In this document: piece after piece, positions 8,873-17,989 of the stretch
Position numbering within the stretch: position 1 is the stretch's first letter
Layout of the letters: each line of letters starts with the position of its first letter
From: an uncultured Rhizobiaceae group bacterium
GTDB taxonomy: Bacteria; Pseudomonadota; Alphaproteobacteria; Rhizobiales; Rhizobiaceae
DNA: 64,000 nucleotides
Assembly (NCBI GenBank): GCA_937930635.1
Contig: CALHCF010000002.1
Coordinates: forward strand, 205,318 to 269,317
Direction of reading: 5' to 3'
Position numbers and translations under genes: made by a program
The notes under the pieces: model-generated
Told to the model about the DNA's origin: nothing
Databases searched by the model: none
Seen by the model: the letters and a program-made list of their open reading frames with translations, nothing else

Positions 8873-10339
8873 TTAGCGACCACCTGCAAGAAGCGAGAGG
8901 GGACGAACATTGCTGTCTCCAGACGAATCCTGCCCTTCGCGGTCTGTAAGACGGGTTGGATAATCGCCCGTGAAACAGGCGTCGCAAAACTGCGGGTTTT
9001 CTTTGTCCCGGGCCGTTTCTCCTGCAGCTCTATACAGTCCGTCAATCGAAAGAAAAGCCAGAGAATCCACACGAATAAAATCCGCCATCTCCTCAATCGT
9101 CATGCGAGAGGCCAGCAATTTCTGTTTTTCGGGAGTATCAACCCCATAAAAGCAGCCCGATGCAGTTGGCGGACTGGCGATCCGCATGTGCACTTCACTG
9201 GCACCGGCATCACGGACCATGGCTACAATTTTCTGACTTGTGGTGCCGCGCACAATTGAATCATCCACCAGAACAACGCGTTTTCCCTCGATCAACCGTC
9301 GATTGGCATTGTGTTTCAGTTTCACGCCCATGTGACGGATATTGTCGGACGGCGCGATAAAGGTTCGTCCCACGTAGTGATTGCGGATAATACCCAGTTC
9401 GAAGGGCAGCTTGGCGGCCTGAGCGTAGCCAATAGCTGCCGGTGTCCCGGAATCGGGAACCGGAACAACAATATCAGCCTCAACAGGAGCCTCCACCGCC
9501 AGTTCTTCACCGATGCGCTTGCGGACATTGTAGACATTTTCACCCTGAACCGTTGAATCAGGACGGGCAAAATAGACATATTCAAAGACGCAAAAACGAG
9601 ATCTGGCTGGCTCAAACGGGAAATGGCTTTCGATGCCCGTTTCGTTGATCACCACCATCTCACCCGGTTTCACATCCCGGACATGACGTGCGCCAATAAT
9701 ATCGAGTGCGCAGGTTTCTGAAGCCAGAACATAAGAACCATCAAGGTCACCCAGAACCAATGGGCGAACTCCAAGAGCATCCCGGCAACCGATGAGTTTT
9801 TTGCCGGAGAGAGCAACCAGTGAGAAGGCACCTTCCAACTGTTTGATTGCGTCAGTGAGCTTGTCGACAAGCCTGGCTTCCGTGCTCATGGCGATAAGAT
9901 GCAGAATTACCTCGGTGTCGGATGTCGACTGAAAGATCGCGCCGCGTTTTTGCAGACCATCGCGAATGGTCGCGGCATTGGTAAGGTTGCCATTGTGAGC
10001 AACTGCAAATCCGCCACCTGCAAAATCTGCAAAGAAGGGCTGGACATTGCGCATACCTTCGCCACCGGTCGTTGAATAACGGTTGTGACCAATCGCATGG
10101 TGACCGGGGAGACGCTCGATAACGCTTTGTTTGGTGAATGTATCACCGATCAGCCCAACATGTCTTTCTGCGTGAAAAGTCGATCCGTCGAATGTAACGA
10201 TACCAGCGGCTTCCTGCCCCCGGTGTTGCAGCGAATGAAGGCCAAGTGTTGTGATTGCGGCCGCATCTTGATGGCCAAAGACACCAAACACTCCGCATTC
10301 TTCATGAAATTTGTCCGCGTCCAGCATATCTGGGTGCAT
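8873..10339 (-). CDS. purF: Amidophosphoribosyltransferase (PRPP amidotransferase)
   Basis: Catalyses the first committed step of purine synthesis, PRPP plus glutamine to phosphoribosylamine. The N-terminal Ntn-glutaminase half becomes active when Cys15 is exposed (propeptide then CGVFGVFGH). The C-terminal half has the PRPP loop VVLVDDSIVRGTTS. Late cysteines (ASGCFYG; FCDACFTGDY) match the iron-sulfur form of the enzyme known from B. subtilis. I used the ATG at 10339, which places the nucleophilic Cys after a short propeptide; an in-frame upstream extension has no family support. At 488 residues it is of normal length. Confidence 0.96.
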   Translation of the reverse strand: MHPDMLDADKFHEECGVFGVFGHQDAAAITTLGLHSLQHRGQEAAGIVTFDGSTFHAERHVGLIGDTFTKQSVIERLPGHHAIGHNRYSTTGGEGMRNVQPFFADFAGGGFAVAHNGNLTNAATIRDGLQKRGAIFQSTSDTEVILHLIAMSTEARLVDKLTDAIKQLEGAFSLVALSGKKLIGCRDALGVRPLVLGDLDGSYVLASETCALDIIGARHVRDVKPGEMVVINETGIESHFPFEPARSRFCVFEYVYFARPDSTVQGENVYNVRKRIGEELAVEAPVEADIVVPVPDSGTPAAIGYAQAAKLPFELGIIRNHYVGRTFIAPSDNIRHMGVKLKHNANRRLIEGKRVVLVDDSIVRGTTSQKIVAMVRDAGASEVHMRIASPPTASGCFYGVDTPEKQKLLASRMTIEEMADFIRVDSLAFLSIDGLYRAAGETARDKENPQFCDACFTGDYPTRLTDREGQDSSGDSNVRPLSLLAGGR

Positions 10340-10371
10340 GATCAGGCCCTTTGTAAAATCGGCATCAGGTC

Positions 10372-10941
10372 TCAGGTTTTCTGATCCGTTTCCTGCTCGC
10401 CTTCTTGCTTTTCTTCTTCCCCGTTGTTGAAAAACCGCTTGATCACGTCTTCCAGATTTTCGGGTAAAGCATCGCGAATGTTGGTACCAATGGCTTCCAA
10501 CATAGGCTTGGACTTCGCATTCGCCACCCAGTGAGGCTCGTTGTCGCTGGCAAGCCATAGAAACCCCATAAGTGTGATGATGACCAAAAGCGCGCCACGG
10601 GCGGCGCCGAATATGAATCCAAGTGTTCGATCAAGAACTCCAATGCGGCTATCGATAATGAAATCGGCCAGCAGCATTGTCAGATAGCTGACAATCACGA
10701 GAACAATAAGGAATATGCCCGCGGCAGAAATCGCATCAGCAACGAGTGAATTACGGGCAATGTTGGGAATTGTACTGGAGACGTATGGTGAAACCGCCTT
10801 GTAAAGATATGCGGCAGCGATCGCCGCCACCACCCAGGAGACAATCGACAATATTTCCCGTGAAAAGCCACGAATCATGGCCAGTATCGCGGAAATCAGC
10901 ATGATGACGATCAAGATGCCGTCGAGCAGGGTGATAGACAT
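10372..10941 (-). CDS. cvpA: CvpA family membrane protein
   Basis: A 189-residue protein with four predicted membrane helices and a hydrophilic Glu/Gln-rich C-terminal tail. The opening segment (SITLLDGILIVIMLISAILA, then RGFSREILS) is typical of CvpA. In enterobacteria CvpA is needed for colicin V production and lies next to purF, as here; its biochemical role is unsettled. I used the ATG at 10941 because the frame upstream of it overlaps the end of radA. It sits between radA (25-base gap) and purF (32-base gap). Confidence 0.92.
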   Translation of the reverse strand: MSITLLDGILIVIMLISAILAMIRGFSREILSIVSWVVAAIAAAYLYKAVSPYVSSTIPNIARNSLVADAISAAGIFLIVLVIVSYLTMLLADFIIDSRIGVLDRTLGFIFGAARGALLVIITLMGFLWLASDNEPHWVANAKSKPMLEAIGTNIRDALPENLEDVIKRFFNNGEEEKQEGEQETDQKT

Positions 10942-10966
10942 GGATGATGCGTTCCTCGAAATCCCG

Positions 10967-12376
10967 TCACTCTTTGCCAGTATCATCGGGTTGCCGCAAG
11001 GCTTGGTCGCTGCCTGAAATGAGGTCAACCACAAGTTCTGCAAGAGTGATGATTGTATTCAGTCGTAATCCAGGCTGTTTTACGACTTCGCTGCCCTTGG
11101 CATAAGTGGCTTGTTCAAAACCCAGTTTTCCAGCTTCCTTCAACCGCCCCGCTGCTTGTGAAACCGGGCGTAAGTGACCAGAAAGGCTGACTTCTCCAAA
11201 GAAGACCGAATTATCGGGAAGGGGCTTGTTGGCAAGTGATGAAATCAGCGCCGCAGCAACAGCCAGATCTGCAGCCGGCTCGCTGATTCGAAATCCACCT
11301 GCAACATTCAGATACACATCGTGACTGCCAAGCCGAACACCACAATGAGCTTCCAGGACTGCCAAAATCATTGCGAGACGTGAACTATCCCAGCCTACGA
11401 CCGCCCGACGTGGTGTGCCAAGCGAGGATTGGGCAACCAGAGCCTGTATCTCGACAAGCACTGGGCGGCGGCCCTCCATACCGGCAAAAACGGCCGCACC
11501 CGGTGCGGCTTTGTGGCGCTCACCCAGAAACAGTTCCGAGGGATTGGCGACCTCGCGCAACCCAGTATCGGACATCTCAAAGACGCCAATTTCATCAGTT
11601 GGCCCGAACCGGTTTTTGATACCACGTAAGATGCGGAAATGGTGTCCACCTTCGCCTTCGAAATAGAGCACGGCATCTACCATGTGTTCCACCACGCGGG
11701 GCCCCGCGATCTGCCCCTCCTTGGTCACATGACCAACCAGCACGACCGTTGAACCTGTTTGTTTAGCAAAACGAATCATGGCCTGCGCCGACGCACGCAC
11801 CTGACTAACGGTACCTGGGGCGGATTCCACAACATCTGTCCATAAGGTCTGAATGGAATCGATAACCACCAGGGCAGGGGGGGCGTGGGCCTCCAGCGTG
11901 GTAATGATGTTTTCAACATTGGTCTCTGCGACCAGAGAAACCGGAGAACTCGCACAGCCCAGACGTTGTGCCCGCAGCCGAACCTGAGCAATTGCTTCTT
12001 CCCCTGAAACGTAAGCAACCTTGTGTCCATTGCTGGCGAGAGCAGCAGAAGCCTGCATAAGCAATGTTGATTTGCCTATGCCGGGATCGCCACCAACCAG
12101 CAGTGCGGATCCGTTTACAAATCCACCACCTGTGACCCGGTCAAATTCGGCAATCGTGGTGCGAATGCGAGGTGCCTCAGCAGTCTCACCGTCAAGAGGT
12201 TCGAGCGCAACAACGCGCCCCTTCTTGAGAGGGCGCCCTGGTCCGGCAGCGAGACCAACACTCGAGTTTTCTTCAACCAAAGTATTCCATTCAGTGCAGG
12301 AGTCGCATCGTCCAGACCATTGTGGGTGGGATGCTCCACAATTTTGGCAAACAAAGCTAACGCGGTGTTTCGCCAT
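10967..12376 (-). CDS. radA: DNA repair protein RadA
   Basis: A RecA-like ATPase that helps process recombination intermediates and promotes branch migration. The N-terminal zinc finger (CQNCGASHPQWSGRC, then a further Cys), the Walker A motif GGDPGIGKST, the RadA-specific KNRFG motif (IKNRFGPTDEIG) and the C-terminal Lon-protease-like domain (HDVYLNVAGGFRI) are all present in order. At 469 residues it is full length. Its ATG overlaps the alr stop by one base (TAATG). Confidence 0.96.
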   Translation of the reverse strand: MAKHRVSFVCQNCGASHPQWSGRCDSCTEWNTLVEENSSVGLAAGPGRPLKKGRVVALEPLDGETAEAPRIRTTIAEFDRVTGGGFVNGSALLVGGDPGIGKSTLLMQASAALASNGHKVAYVSGEEAIAQVRLRAQRLGCASSPVSLVAETNVENIITTLEAHAPPALVVIDSIQTLWTDVVESAPGTVSQVRASAQAMIRFAKQTGSTVVLVGHVTKEGQIAGPRVVEHMVDAVLYFEGEGGHHFRILRGIKNRFGPTDEIGVFEMSDTGLREVANPSELFLGERHKAAPGAAVFAGMEGRRPVLVEIQALVAQSSLGTPRRAVVGWDSSRLAMILAVLEAHCGVRLGSHDVYLNVAGGFRISEPAADLAVAAALISSLANKPLPDNSVFFGEVSLSGHLRPVSQAAGRLKEAGKLGFEQATYAKGSEVVKQPGLRLNTIITLAELVVDLISGSDQALRQPDDTGKE

Positions 12377-13530
12377 TATGCATCCGTTCCAAGATAAGTT
12401 CGTGCGTAGCGGTGTCCTAATCCCGTCAGGAGTTCATAACCGATTGTTCCAGCGGCCCTGGCTACATTATCCAGTGCGACAGTTGGGCCAAATAGCTCGA
12501 TCCAGCTGCCGGGTCCAATTTGATTTTCTGGAATATCGGTCACATCAAAAGCCATAAGGTCCATGGATATGCGGCCGATACCAGGCAGTAGAACACCACG
12601 ATAGGCACCTTGGACAGAGCCGTTGACAGAGCGCATGGGCACACCGCTGTTGCTGATGGAGCGGTGATAACCATCTGCATAACCGACGGACAGATAGGCA
12701 ATGCGACTGTCTCGTTTCAAAGTTTCAGAGGCACCATAGCCAACCGATTGCCCTTCAGCAGCGTCGCGGATCTGAACGATCCGTCCTTCAAGTTTCACAA
12801 CTGGTTTCATGGGGTTGGGAATATTGTTGATTGCTTCGCCGCCATACAGGGCGATTCCGGGACGTACGAGATCAAAGGCATGACCATCCTGATGCAGCGT
12901 GGCAGCTGAATTTGCAGCAGAGCGTTCGCGCCCGGGCAGCAGATATGTTGCGTGCAGGAAATTCTCACGCTGATACGTTGTTTTTGGATGACCGATATCG
13001 TCAGCACAGGCGTAATGGGTCATGATAGTCGTGATATCCAGCCAATTAATGACTTTGTCATTGCCGATCAGTGCTTCCAGCTCGTGATACGTAATACCAA
13101 GCCGGTTCATGCCTGTATCCACGTGGATGGCACAGGGCAGCCTGCGATCCACCATTTCACATGCTTCGGCCCATATCTGGATCTCGTACGTGCTGTTGAG
13201 AACCGGTATAAGTCCCGCATCAATGAAATGCTGCGCAGCACCCTTGTAAAGTCCGCTTAAAACAAAGCATCGCGCGTCGGGTGCGGTGTTGCGTACCCGT
13301 ATCCCTTCTTCGGCAACTGCAACAAAAAAGGTCTTGCATCCGGTTCGACGCAGCATGGCAACGACCGGCTGGATGCCGCAACCGTAAGCGTTGGCTTTGA
13401 CCACAGCGCCGCATTCAGCGTCGCCAGCTCGCTTTTTTAGCAACATCCAGTTTTCGGCCAGGGCGCCTAGATCGATAGTAAGCCGACCTCCGGCAAGGTC
13501 AGGGTGTGCTGAGGAGGGAACCGTGGTCAC
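12376..13530 (-). CDS. alr: Alanine racemase
   Basis: A PLP enzyme that interconverts L- and D-alanine for peptidoglycan. Lys45 in VVKANAYGCG is the PLP lysine, and the Tyr in SVGYADGYHR is the expected second catalytic base. The protein has 384 residues, with the usual barrel and C-terminal beta domain (GRISMDLMAFDVT). The start is GTG at 13530, two bases after the dnaB stop, which points to coupling with dnaB. The dnaB-alr-radA order is typical of rhizobia. Confidence 0.95.
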   Translation of the reverse strand: MTTVPSSAHPDLAGGRLTIDLGALAENWMLLKKRAGDAECGAVVKANAYGCGIQPVVAMLRRTGCKTFFVAVAEEGIRVRNTAPDARCFVLSGLYKGAAQHFIDAGLIPVLNSTYEIQIWAEACEMVDRRLPCAIHVDTGMNRLGITYHELEALIGNDKVINWLDITTIMTHYACADDIGHPKTTYQRENFLHATYLLPGRERSAANSAATLHQDGHAFDLVRPGIALYGGEAINNIPNPMKPVVKLEGRIVQIRDAAEGQSVGYGASETLKRDSRIAYLSVGYADGYHRSISNSGVPMRSVNGSVQGAYRGVLLPGIGRISMDLMAFDVTDIPENQIGPGSWIELFGPTVALDNVARAAGTIGYELLTGLGHRYARTYLGTDA

Positions 13531-13532
13531 GG

Positions 13533-15014
13533 CTATTCAAATCGCTCCGGCAGGTGATCATCTTCGACAAGATCGCTGAATCGCGTAAATTCAGCCTGGA
13601 AGCCCAGATTCGCTGTGCCGGTTGGCCCGTGTCTTTGCTTGGCGATAATGACATCAGCCTTGCCACGGGCAAATTCATATTTCGTTTTCCAGTTCTCGTA
13701 GTCGGTAGTTCCAAACTCCGGTTCCTTGTTCTGGAGGTAATATTCATCGCGATATACAAACAAAACCACGTCAGCATCTTGTTCGATTGATCCAGATTCA
13801 CGAAGGTCCGAAAGTTGTGGGCGCTTGTCGTCGCGATTTTCAACCTGGCGAGACAGCTGAGACAGGGCGATAATGGGAACATTCAGCTCTTTACCCAGGG
13901 CCTTGAGACCAGTGGTGATTTCGGTGATTTCCTGCACCCTGTTATCCGTACGCTTATTGCCCTGCATGAGCTGAATGTAGTCAATGACAAGAACATCAAG
14001 CCCGCGCTGCCGCTTTAGTCGGCGTGCCCTTGCTGCCAGCTGGGCAATCGAAATGCCGCCAGTCTGGTCAATATAGAGCGGGATACGGTGCATCATTTGC
14101 GAACAGGCAACCAGCTTTTCAAACTCTGTATCATTGATCTCGCCACGCCGTATCTTTGATGATGAAATTTCTGTTTGCTCAGCAATGATACGCGTTGCCA
14201 ACTGCTCAGAGGCCATTTCCAGTGAAAAGAAGCCGACAATACCGCCATTGATCGCCTTTGATGTGCCGTCTGGCTGAATTTCCGGTTCGTAGGCTTCCGC
14301 AATGTTGAAAGCGATGTTTGTTGCCAGGGAAGTTTTCCCCATGGCAGGACGGCCAGCCAGAATTATCAGGTCGGATGGCTGCAGGCCACCCATTTTCTGA
14401 TCAAGTGTACTCAGGCCAGTGGCAACACCCGAAAGGTGCCCGTCGCGCTGAAAGGCTGCACTCGCCATATCAATAGCGTTGCCCACCGCACTGCCAAAAT
14501 CAGAAAACCCGCCATCATAACGCCCGGTCTCCGCCAGTTCGAACAATCGCCTCTCAGCGTCTTCAATCTGTACATTGGGAGTCATGTCAACCGGGGCATC
14601 ATAGGCGATGTTGACCATATCTTCGCCAATACCAATGAGGTTGCGGCGTGTTGCGAGATCATAGATCGAACGGCCATAGTCTTCAGCATTGATAATGGTG
14701 GTGGCTTCTGCCGCGAGACGCGCGAGATAAGTCGCCACGGTCATTTCCCCGATTTTTTCATCCTCGGGAAGGAAGGTTTTGATGGTAACGGGATTGGCCC
14801 TCTTCGCCGCCCGAATCATGTCTGACGTGACCTTATAAACCTGCCTGTGGAGTGGCTCATGAAAGTGGTCGGGTTCCAGAAAGTCTGACACTCTGTAGAA
14901 TGCATCGTTATTGACCAGAATGGCACCCAGCAATGCCTGTTCTGCCTCAATATTATGAGGGGCTGACCTGAACGGAGTCGGCCCCTGCAGGATTTTGGTC
15001 GCCGGTTCGGCCAT
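13533..15014 (-). CDS. dnaB: Replicative DNA helicase
   Basis: A hexameric ring helicase that unwinds the replication fork. It has the N-terminal helical domain (NIEAEQALLGAILVNNDAFY) and a RecA-like C-terminal domain with Walker A AGRPAMGKTS, Walker B LDVLVIDYIQLM and the arginine-finger-bearing C-terminal motifs. The 493 residues show no intein or insertion. It follows rplI after a 288-base gap that holds a terminator, so it probably has its own promoter there. Confidence 0.97.
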   Translation of the reverse strand: MAEPATKILQGPTPFRSAPHNIEAEQALLGAILVNNDAFYRVSDFLEPDHFHEPLHRQVYKVTSDMIRAAKRANPVTIKTFLPEDEKIGEMTVATYLARLAAEATTIINAEDYGRSIYDLATRRNLIGIGEDMVNIAYDAPVDMTPNVQIEDAERRLFELAETGRYDGGFSDFGSAVGNAIDMASAAFQRDGHLSGVATGLSTLDQKMGGLQPSDLIILAGRPAMGKTSLATNIAFNIAEAYEPEIQPDGTSKAINGGIVGFFSLEMASEQLATRIIAEQTEISSSKIRRGEINDTEFEKLVACSQMMHRIPLYIDQTGGISIAQLAARARRLKRQRGLDVLVIDYIQLMQGNKRTDNRVQEITEITTGLKALGKELNVPIIALSQLSRQVENRDDKRPQLSDLRESGSIEQDADVVLFVYRDEYYLQNKEPEFGTTDYENWKTKYEFARGKADVIIAKQRHGPTGTANLGFQAEFTRFSDLVEDDHLPERFE

Positions 15015-15242
15015 AAATGTCCCCTTCGCAAAGTCTTAAGCGACTCGACGTCTTTATCTAAAACTGAACGCTTGAACTGAACCAATCTATAGCGCCGAAA
15101 TTGGACTGTGAAAGTCTTTTGAGCCCCATCAGGCAAACAAAATTTTTAAAGCCCGGTATTTCCCGGATTCGTCCACAAGCGAACAATTCTAGCAAGGATA
15201 AGCTGCGATTGTTGCTTGACTTCTTAGGGCAAAAAACGGGCA

Positions 15243-15281
15243 CAAAAAAGCCGAGGCCGAAACAATACGGACCCGGCTTTC
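15243..15281 (-). terminator. Rho-independent terminator after rplI
   Basis: Read on the minus strand, AAAGCCGGGTCCG pairs with CGGCCTCGGCTTT (one mismatch, one G-U pair) around an 8-base loop, and the arm runs directly into TTTTTT. It lies 22 bases past the rplI stop and would end the rpsF-rpsR-DUF2232-rplI transcript. Confidence 0.8.
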
Positions 15282-15302
15282 AATTCTCATAGACAAGTCA
15301 GG

Positions 15303-15980
15303 TCAGCCCTGCTGATTTTCCTCATCTAATTCGACAGTCTCTTCAGATAAAGTGTCTGGTGTTGCCTCTTCACTGGTCTCCTCGGCCGCATCGCCTGCTT
15401 CATCGGCGAGGTCGACATCATCTGGATTGTCAAAGATATCCTCGATGTTGAGTTCTTCGTCTTCGTCGCCATCCGTATCATCGAAGGCATCGCGGCTGGT
15501 AAGGTCTTCACCGGCAGCCTGACGGGCAGCCTCGTCTTCAGAGCGCGCTACGTTCATTGTGATCTCCACCTCAACTTCCGGGTGAAGAACGATGCTCACT
15601 TCATGCAGACCAATGATTTTGATGGGCGCGCGCAGTTCAACCTGACTGCGGGCAATAGTGAAGCCGTTTTCGTCCAGCGTTGCCACGATATCGCGAGCGG
15701 CAACGGAGCCGTATAGCTGACCGGTCTCACCAGCAGAGCGGACGGCAATGAACGTATTACCTGCAAGTTTTTCGGCGACAGCAGAGGCTTCGTTCTTGCG
15801 CTCAAGGTTACGGGCTTCAAGTTGCGCGCGCTGCGTTTCAAAATGCGCCATATTGGCCTTGTTGGCGCGAAGAGCTTTGCCTTTGGGCAAAAGAAAATTG
15901 CGCGCGTAACCGTCTTTGACCGTTACGGTATCGCCCATCTGCCCCAGTTTGGCGATGCGCTCCAGCAGGATGACGTCCAT
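15303..15980 (-). CDS. rplI: 50S ribosomal protein L9 with long acidic tail
   Basis: The first 150 residues are a normal L9: [19 protein letters not shown], the long connecting helix, and the C-terminal domain ending near [13 protein letters not shown]. About 70 further residues follow that are made almost only of Asp, Glu, Ser, Thr and Ala, giving 225 residues against about 150 in E. coli. Acidic extensions of L9 are known in alphaproteobacteria, but this one is long. It is the last gene of the ribosomal operon, 30 bases after the DUF2232 gene. Confidence 0.96.
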   Translation of the reverse strand: MDVILLERIAKLGQMGDTVTVKDGYARNFLLPKGKALRANKANMAHFETQRAQLEARNLERKNEASAVAEKLAGNTFIAVRSAGETGQLYGSVAARDIVATLDENGFTIARSQVELRAPIKIIGLHEVSIVLHPEVEVEITMNVARSEDEAARQAAGEDLTSRDAFDDTDGDEDEELNIEDIFDNPDDVDLADEAGDAAEETSEEATPDTLSEETVELDEENQQG

Positions 15981-16010
15981 AATATATTCCTTTCGAATGA
16001 ACCTGTGTGT

Positions 16011-16961
16011 TCAGCTTGTTGGTGTTTTGGCTGCACGTCGTGCGCGCAGACCCAGAAGAGTTTCCGCCAGCCCGAAGATGGCGAAGAAGATCGTCAGCAC
16101 CTGGGAAAACAGAAGTACGAAATAGGTCACGCTCAGCATGAGTCCCCGGGCGCTGTTGCCACGCAGCAGAAAATGCATGGTGGCCAACCCAATGAATGCA
16201 AAGGCACCACCGAAAGTGCCTGCCACAACTTTTGCCAGAAGACCGATCATTCCGTCGCTGAATGCAGCAACACTGGCACCCGCGAGAATTGCGACCGCAA
16301 TGACGGGGAGGCTTGCTGTTGCAGGGATGTCGTCACGCGGGCGCAGCATCCAGCCCTGTCGCCGGGCAATCCGGGCGCCCAATGCCAGATTGACAACCAT
16401 GAGAAACAATATGGAGACCGGCATGATCAAGGGTATCAGACTGGCCATCGCTGCACTACGCCGGGCAATCTCGTCAGCATCCAGCGCAATATTCTGACTG
16501 CCTGCTTCGCGCATATTTTTGACGAACTCGGTCATCATTGCCGTGAACTGCTGGGTTGCCCACTCGGTGGAGTAGCCCGCGACCATGCCAAAGGCGATTG
16601 CAATCGCGGCGCTCATGAGCGTCATGCGAAAAAAGATTGTTGAAAGAGGAAACCATTCTTCGGTTCCATCATCAGCCCGGCTCAGGCCGGCCATATGGCC
16701 GATCCACAGGGCGGGGCCGAGCGTGGCGGCTGCAAGAGACAGTGCGATAAGGGGCTGATAGAGAACAGCAACAGCAAGGCTTGCAACAACACCGCTGACC
16801 ACACCGGCAAGTGTACCGAACCCCAGCACGCTGACAAACAACGGCATTGTTGTGAAGGTCGACAGCACCATGCCGGGAACACCCAGTGACAGGGGCGCAA
16901 AGAACAGCAGCGCCGTGACCAGCCCGCAAACAACAGCAATGAGATAGGGTGTGTTTTTCAT
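16011..16961 (-). CDS. DUF2232 membrane protein
   Basis: A 316-residue integral membrane protein with about eight hydrophobic helices (for example LIAVVCGLVTALLFFAPLSL at the N-terminus) and few charged residues. The DUF2232 family resembles substrate-binding (S) components of small transporters, but its function is unknown. Its place between rpsR and rplI is conserved in rhizobia. It starts about 100 bases after rpsR, and that gap contains two perfect hairpins. Confidence 0.85.
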   Translation of the reverse strand: MKNTPYLIAVVCGLVTALLFFAPLSLGVPGMVLSTFTTMPLFVSVLGFGTLAGVVSGVVASLAVAVLYQPLIALSLAAATLGPALWIGHMAGLSRADDGTEEWFPLSTIFFRMTLMSAAIAIAFGMVAGYSTEWATQQFTAMMTEFVKNMREAGSQNIALDADEIARRSAAMASLIPLIMPVSILFLMVVNLALGARIARRQGWMLRPRDDIPATASLPVIAVAILAGASVAAFSDGMIGLLAKVVAGTFGGAFAFIGLATMHFLLRGNSARGLMLSVTYFVLLFSQVLTIFFAIFGLAETLLGLRARRAAKTPTS

Positions 16962-16995
16962 GGGTCTCGCTGTCCTGCCTCCCGTGGCAGTTAGA

Positions 16996-17047
16996 GAAGA
17001 GCGACGCGGCTCTTCCCAGCTTCCCGCACCCCGTTATGAGATGCGGG
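16996..17047 (-). repeat. Two hairpins between rpsR and the DUF2232 gene
   Basis: GAAGAGC/GCTCTTC (16996-17015, 6-base loop) and CCCGCA/TGCGGG (17023-17047, 13-base loop) are perfect stems inside the 100-base gap after rpsR. Neither is followed by a U-tract on the minus strand, so they look more like RNA-processing or stabilising structures inside the operon than terminators. This role is inferred. Confidence 0.45.
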
Positions 17048-17060
17048 TCTTGGGGTCTGT

Positions 17061-17309
17061 CTACTTGATGACGTAGGGAATGAGCGCCAGAAAACGGGCA
17101 CGCTTGATGGCTTTTGCCAGTTCACGCTGTTTCTTCATGCTCACCGCGGTAATCCGCGACGGCACAATCTTGCCCCGCTCGGAAATGTAGCGCTGCAGCA
17201 GTTTGACATCCTTATAGTCAATCTTCTGCGCATTCTCTCCCGTAAAGGGGCAGGTTTTACGGCGACGCTGAAACGGGCGGCGCGTTGGCATTTGTTCGAT
17301 AGCAACCAT
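17061..17309 (-). CDS. rpsR: 30S ribosomal protein S18
   Basis: An 82-residue small-subunit protein that binds 16S rRNA together with S6. It has a basic N-terminus, the [19 protein letters not shown] segment, and the conserved core [18 protein letters not shown], followed by [13 protein letters not shown]. The length is normal. It starts 12 bases after the rpsF stop. Confidence 0.97.
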   Translation of the reverse strand: MVAIEQMPTRRPFQRRRKTCPFTGENAQKIDYKDVKLLQRYISERGKIVPSRITAVSMKKQRELAKAIKRARFLALIPYVIK

Positions 17310-17321
17310 TTTTCCGGCTCC

Positions 17322-17753
17322 TTATTCTGCTGCGGGGGCTTCTGCAGCCCGTTCGGGACGCGGACCACGGTGCGGACGGTCGCCCCGCTCACCTCTGTCA
17401 CCACCGCGCGGCGGACGACGGTCATCGCGGTCGCTCTTGCGCAGCATGGCCGAGGGGCCGTCTTCGTGTTCTTCCACCTTGATGGTCAGATACCGCAGCA
17501 CATCTTCATGCAGCCGCATCTGGCGTTCCATTTCGGAAACAGCCCCGGTGGGCGCATCAATGTTCATCAGCGCGTAATGCGCCTTGCGGTTCTTGTTGAC
17601 CCGGTAGGGCAGGGTTTTGAGACCCCAGTTCTCGATCTTGCCGACCGAGCCGTTATTGGCTTCCAGAACACCTTTGAAATGTTCAACCAGCGCATCAACC
17701 TGCTGGGACGAAACGTCCTGACGGGCCATGAAAATATGTTCGTAAAGGGCCAT
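17322..17753 (-). CDS. rpsF: 30S ribosomal protein S6
   Basis: The N-terminal 100 residues form the S6 ferredoxin-like fold ([19 protein letters not shown] and [19 protein letters not shown]). A low-complexity Arg/Asp/Gly/Pro tail of about 35 residues follows, rich in Arg and ending in EAPAAE. I used the ATG at 17753, which has GGAAAGG upstream; the frame extends further 5' but without family similarity. It is the first gene of the ribosomal operon, and its promoter candidate is about 210 bases upstream, giving a long leader. Confidence 0.96.
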   Translation of the reverse strand: MALYEHIFMARQDVSSQQVDALVEHFKGVLEANNGSVGKIENWGLKTLPYRVNKNRKAHYALMNIDAPTGAVSEMERQMRLHEDVLRYLTIKVEEHEDGPSAMLRKSDRDDRRPPRGGDRGERGDRPHRGPRPERAAEAPAAE

Positions 17754-17961
17754 CGGCCACCTTTCCTTTGTTTTCGAGCTTCCTGCGCAAAGCCTCACCG
17801 ACGCTTTTCTGATCGGACCAAAATCCGGGAAAGGCGCAAGTTTTGAAGTGTCGAGAGCGGAGACACGGGAGGACGGTTTGTCTGTCAAACCTGCCTCTGG
17901 TTCATCAAAGGCCCATCCGTTCAGCCACCAGCCGGAAGCCCGACCTTCGTGTGCGAGGGGG

Positions 17962-17989
17962 TGTATAGAGGAAATGATGTGAAAGGCAA
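17962..17989 (-). promoter_or_regulatory. Sigma-70-type promoter for the rpsF operon
   Basis: On the minus strand TTGCCT (17984-17989), a 16-base spacer and TATACA (17962-17967) form a near-consensus pair. It is oriented toward rpsF, and transcription would start near 17955, leaving a leader of about 200 bases. S6 operons can be autoregulated through their leaders, but I did not identify a specific S6/S18-binding structure. Confidence 0.6.
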
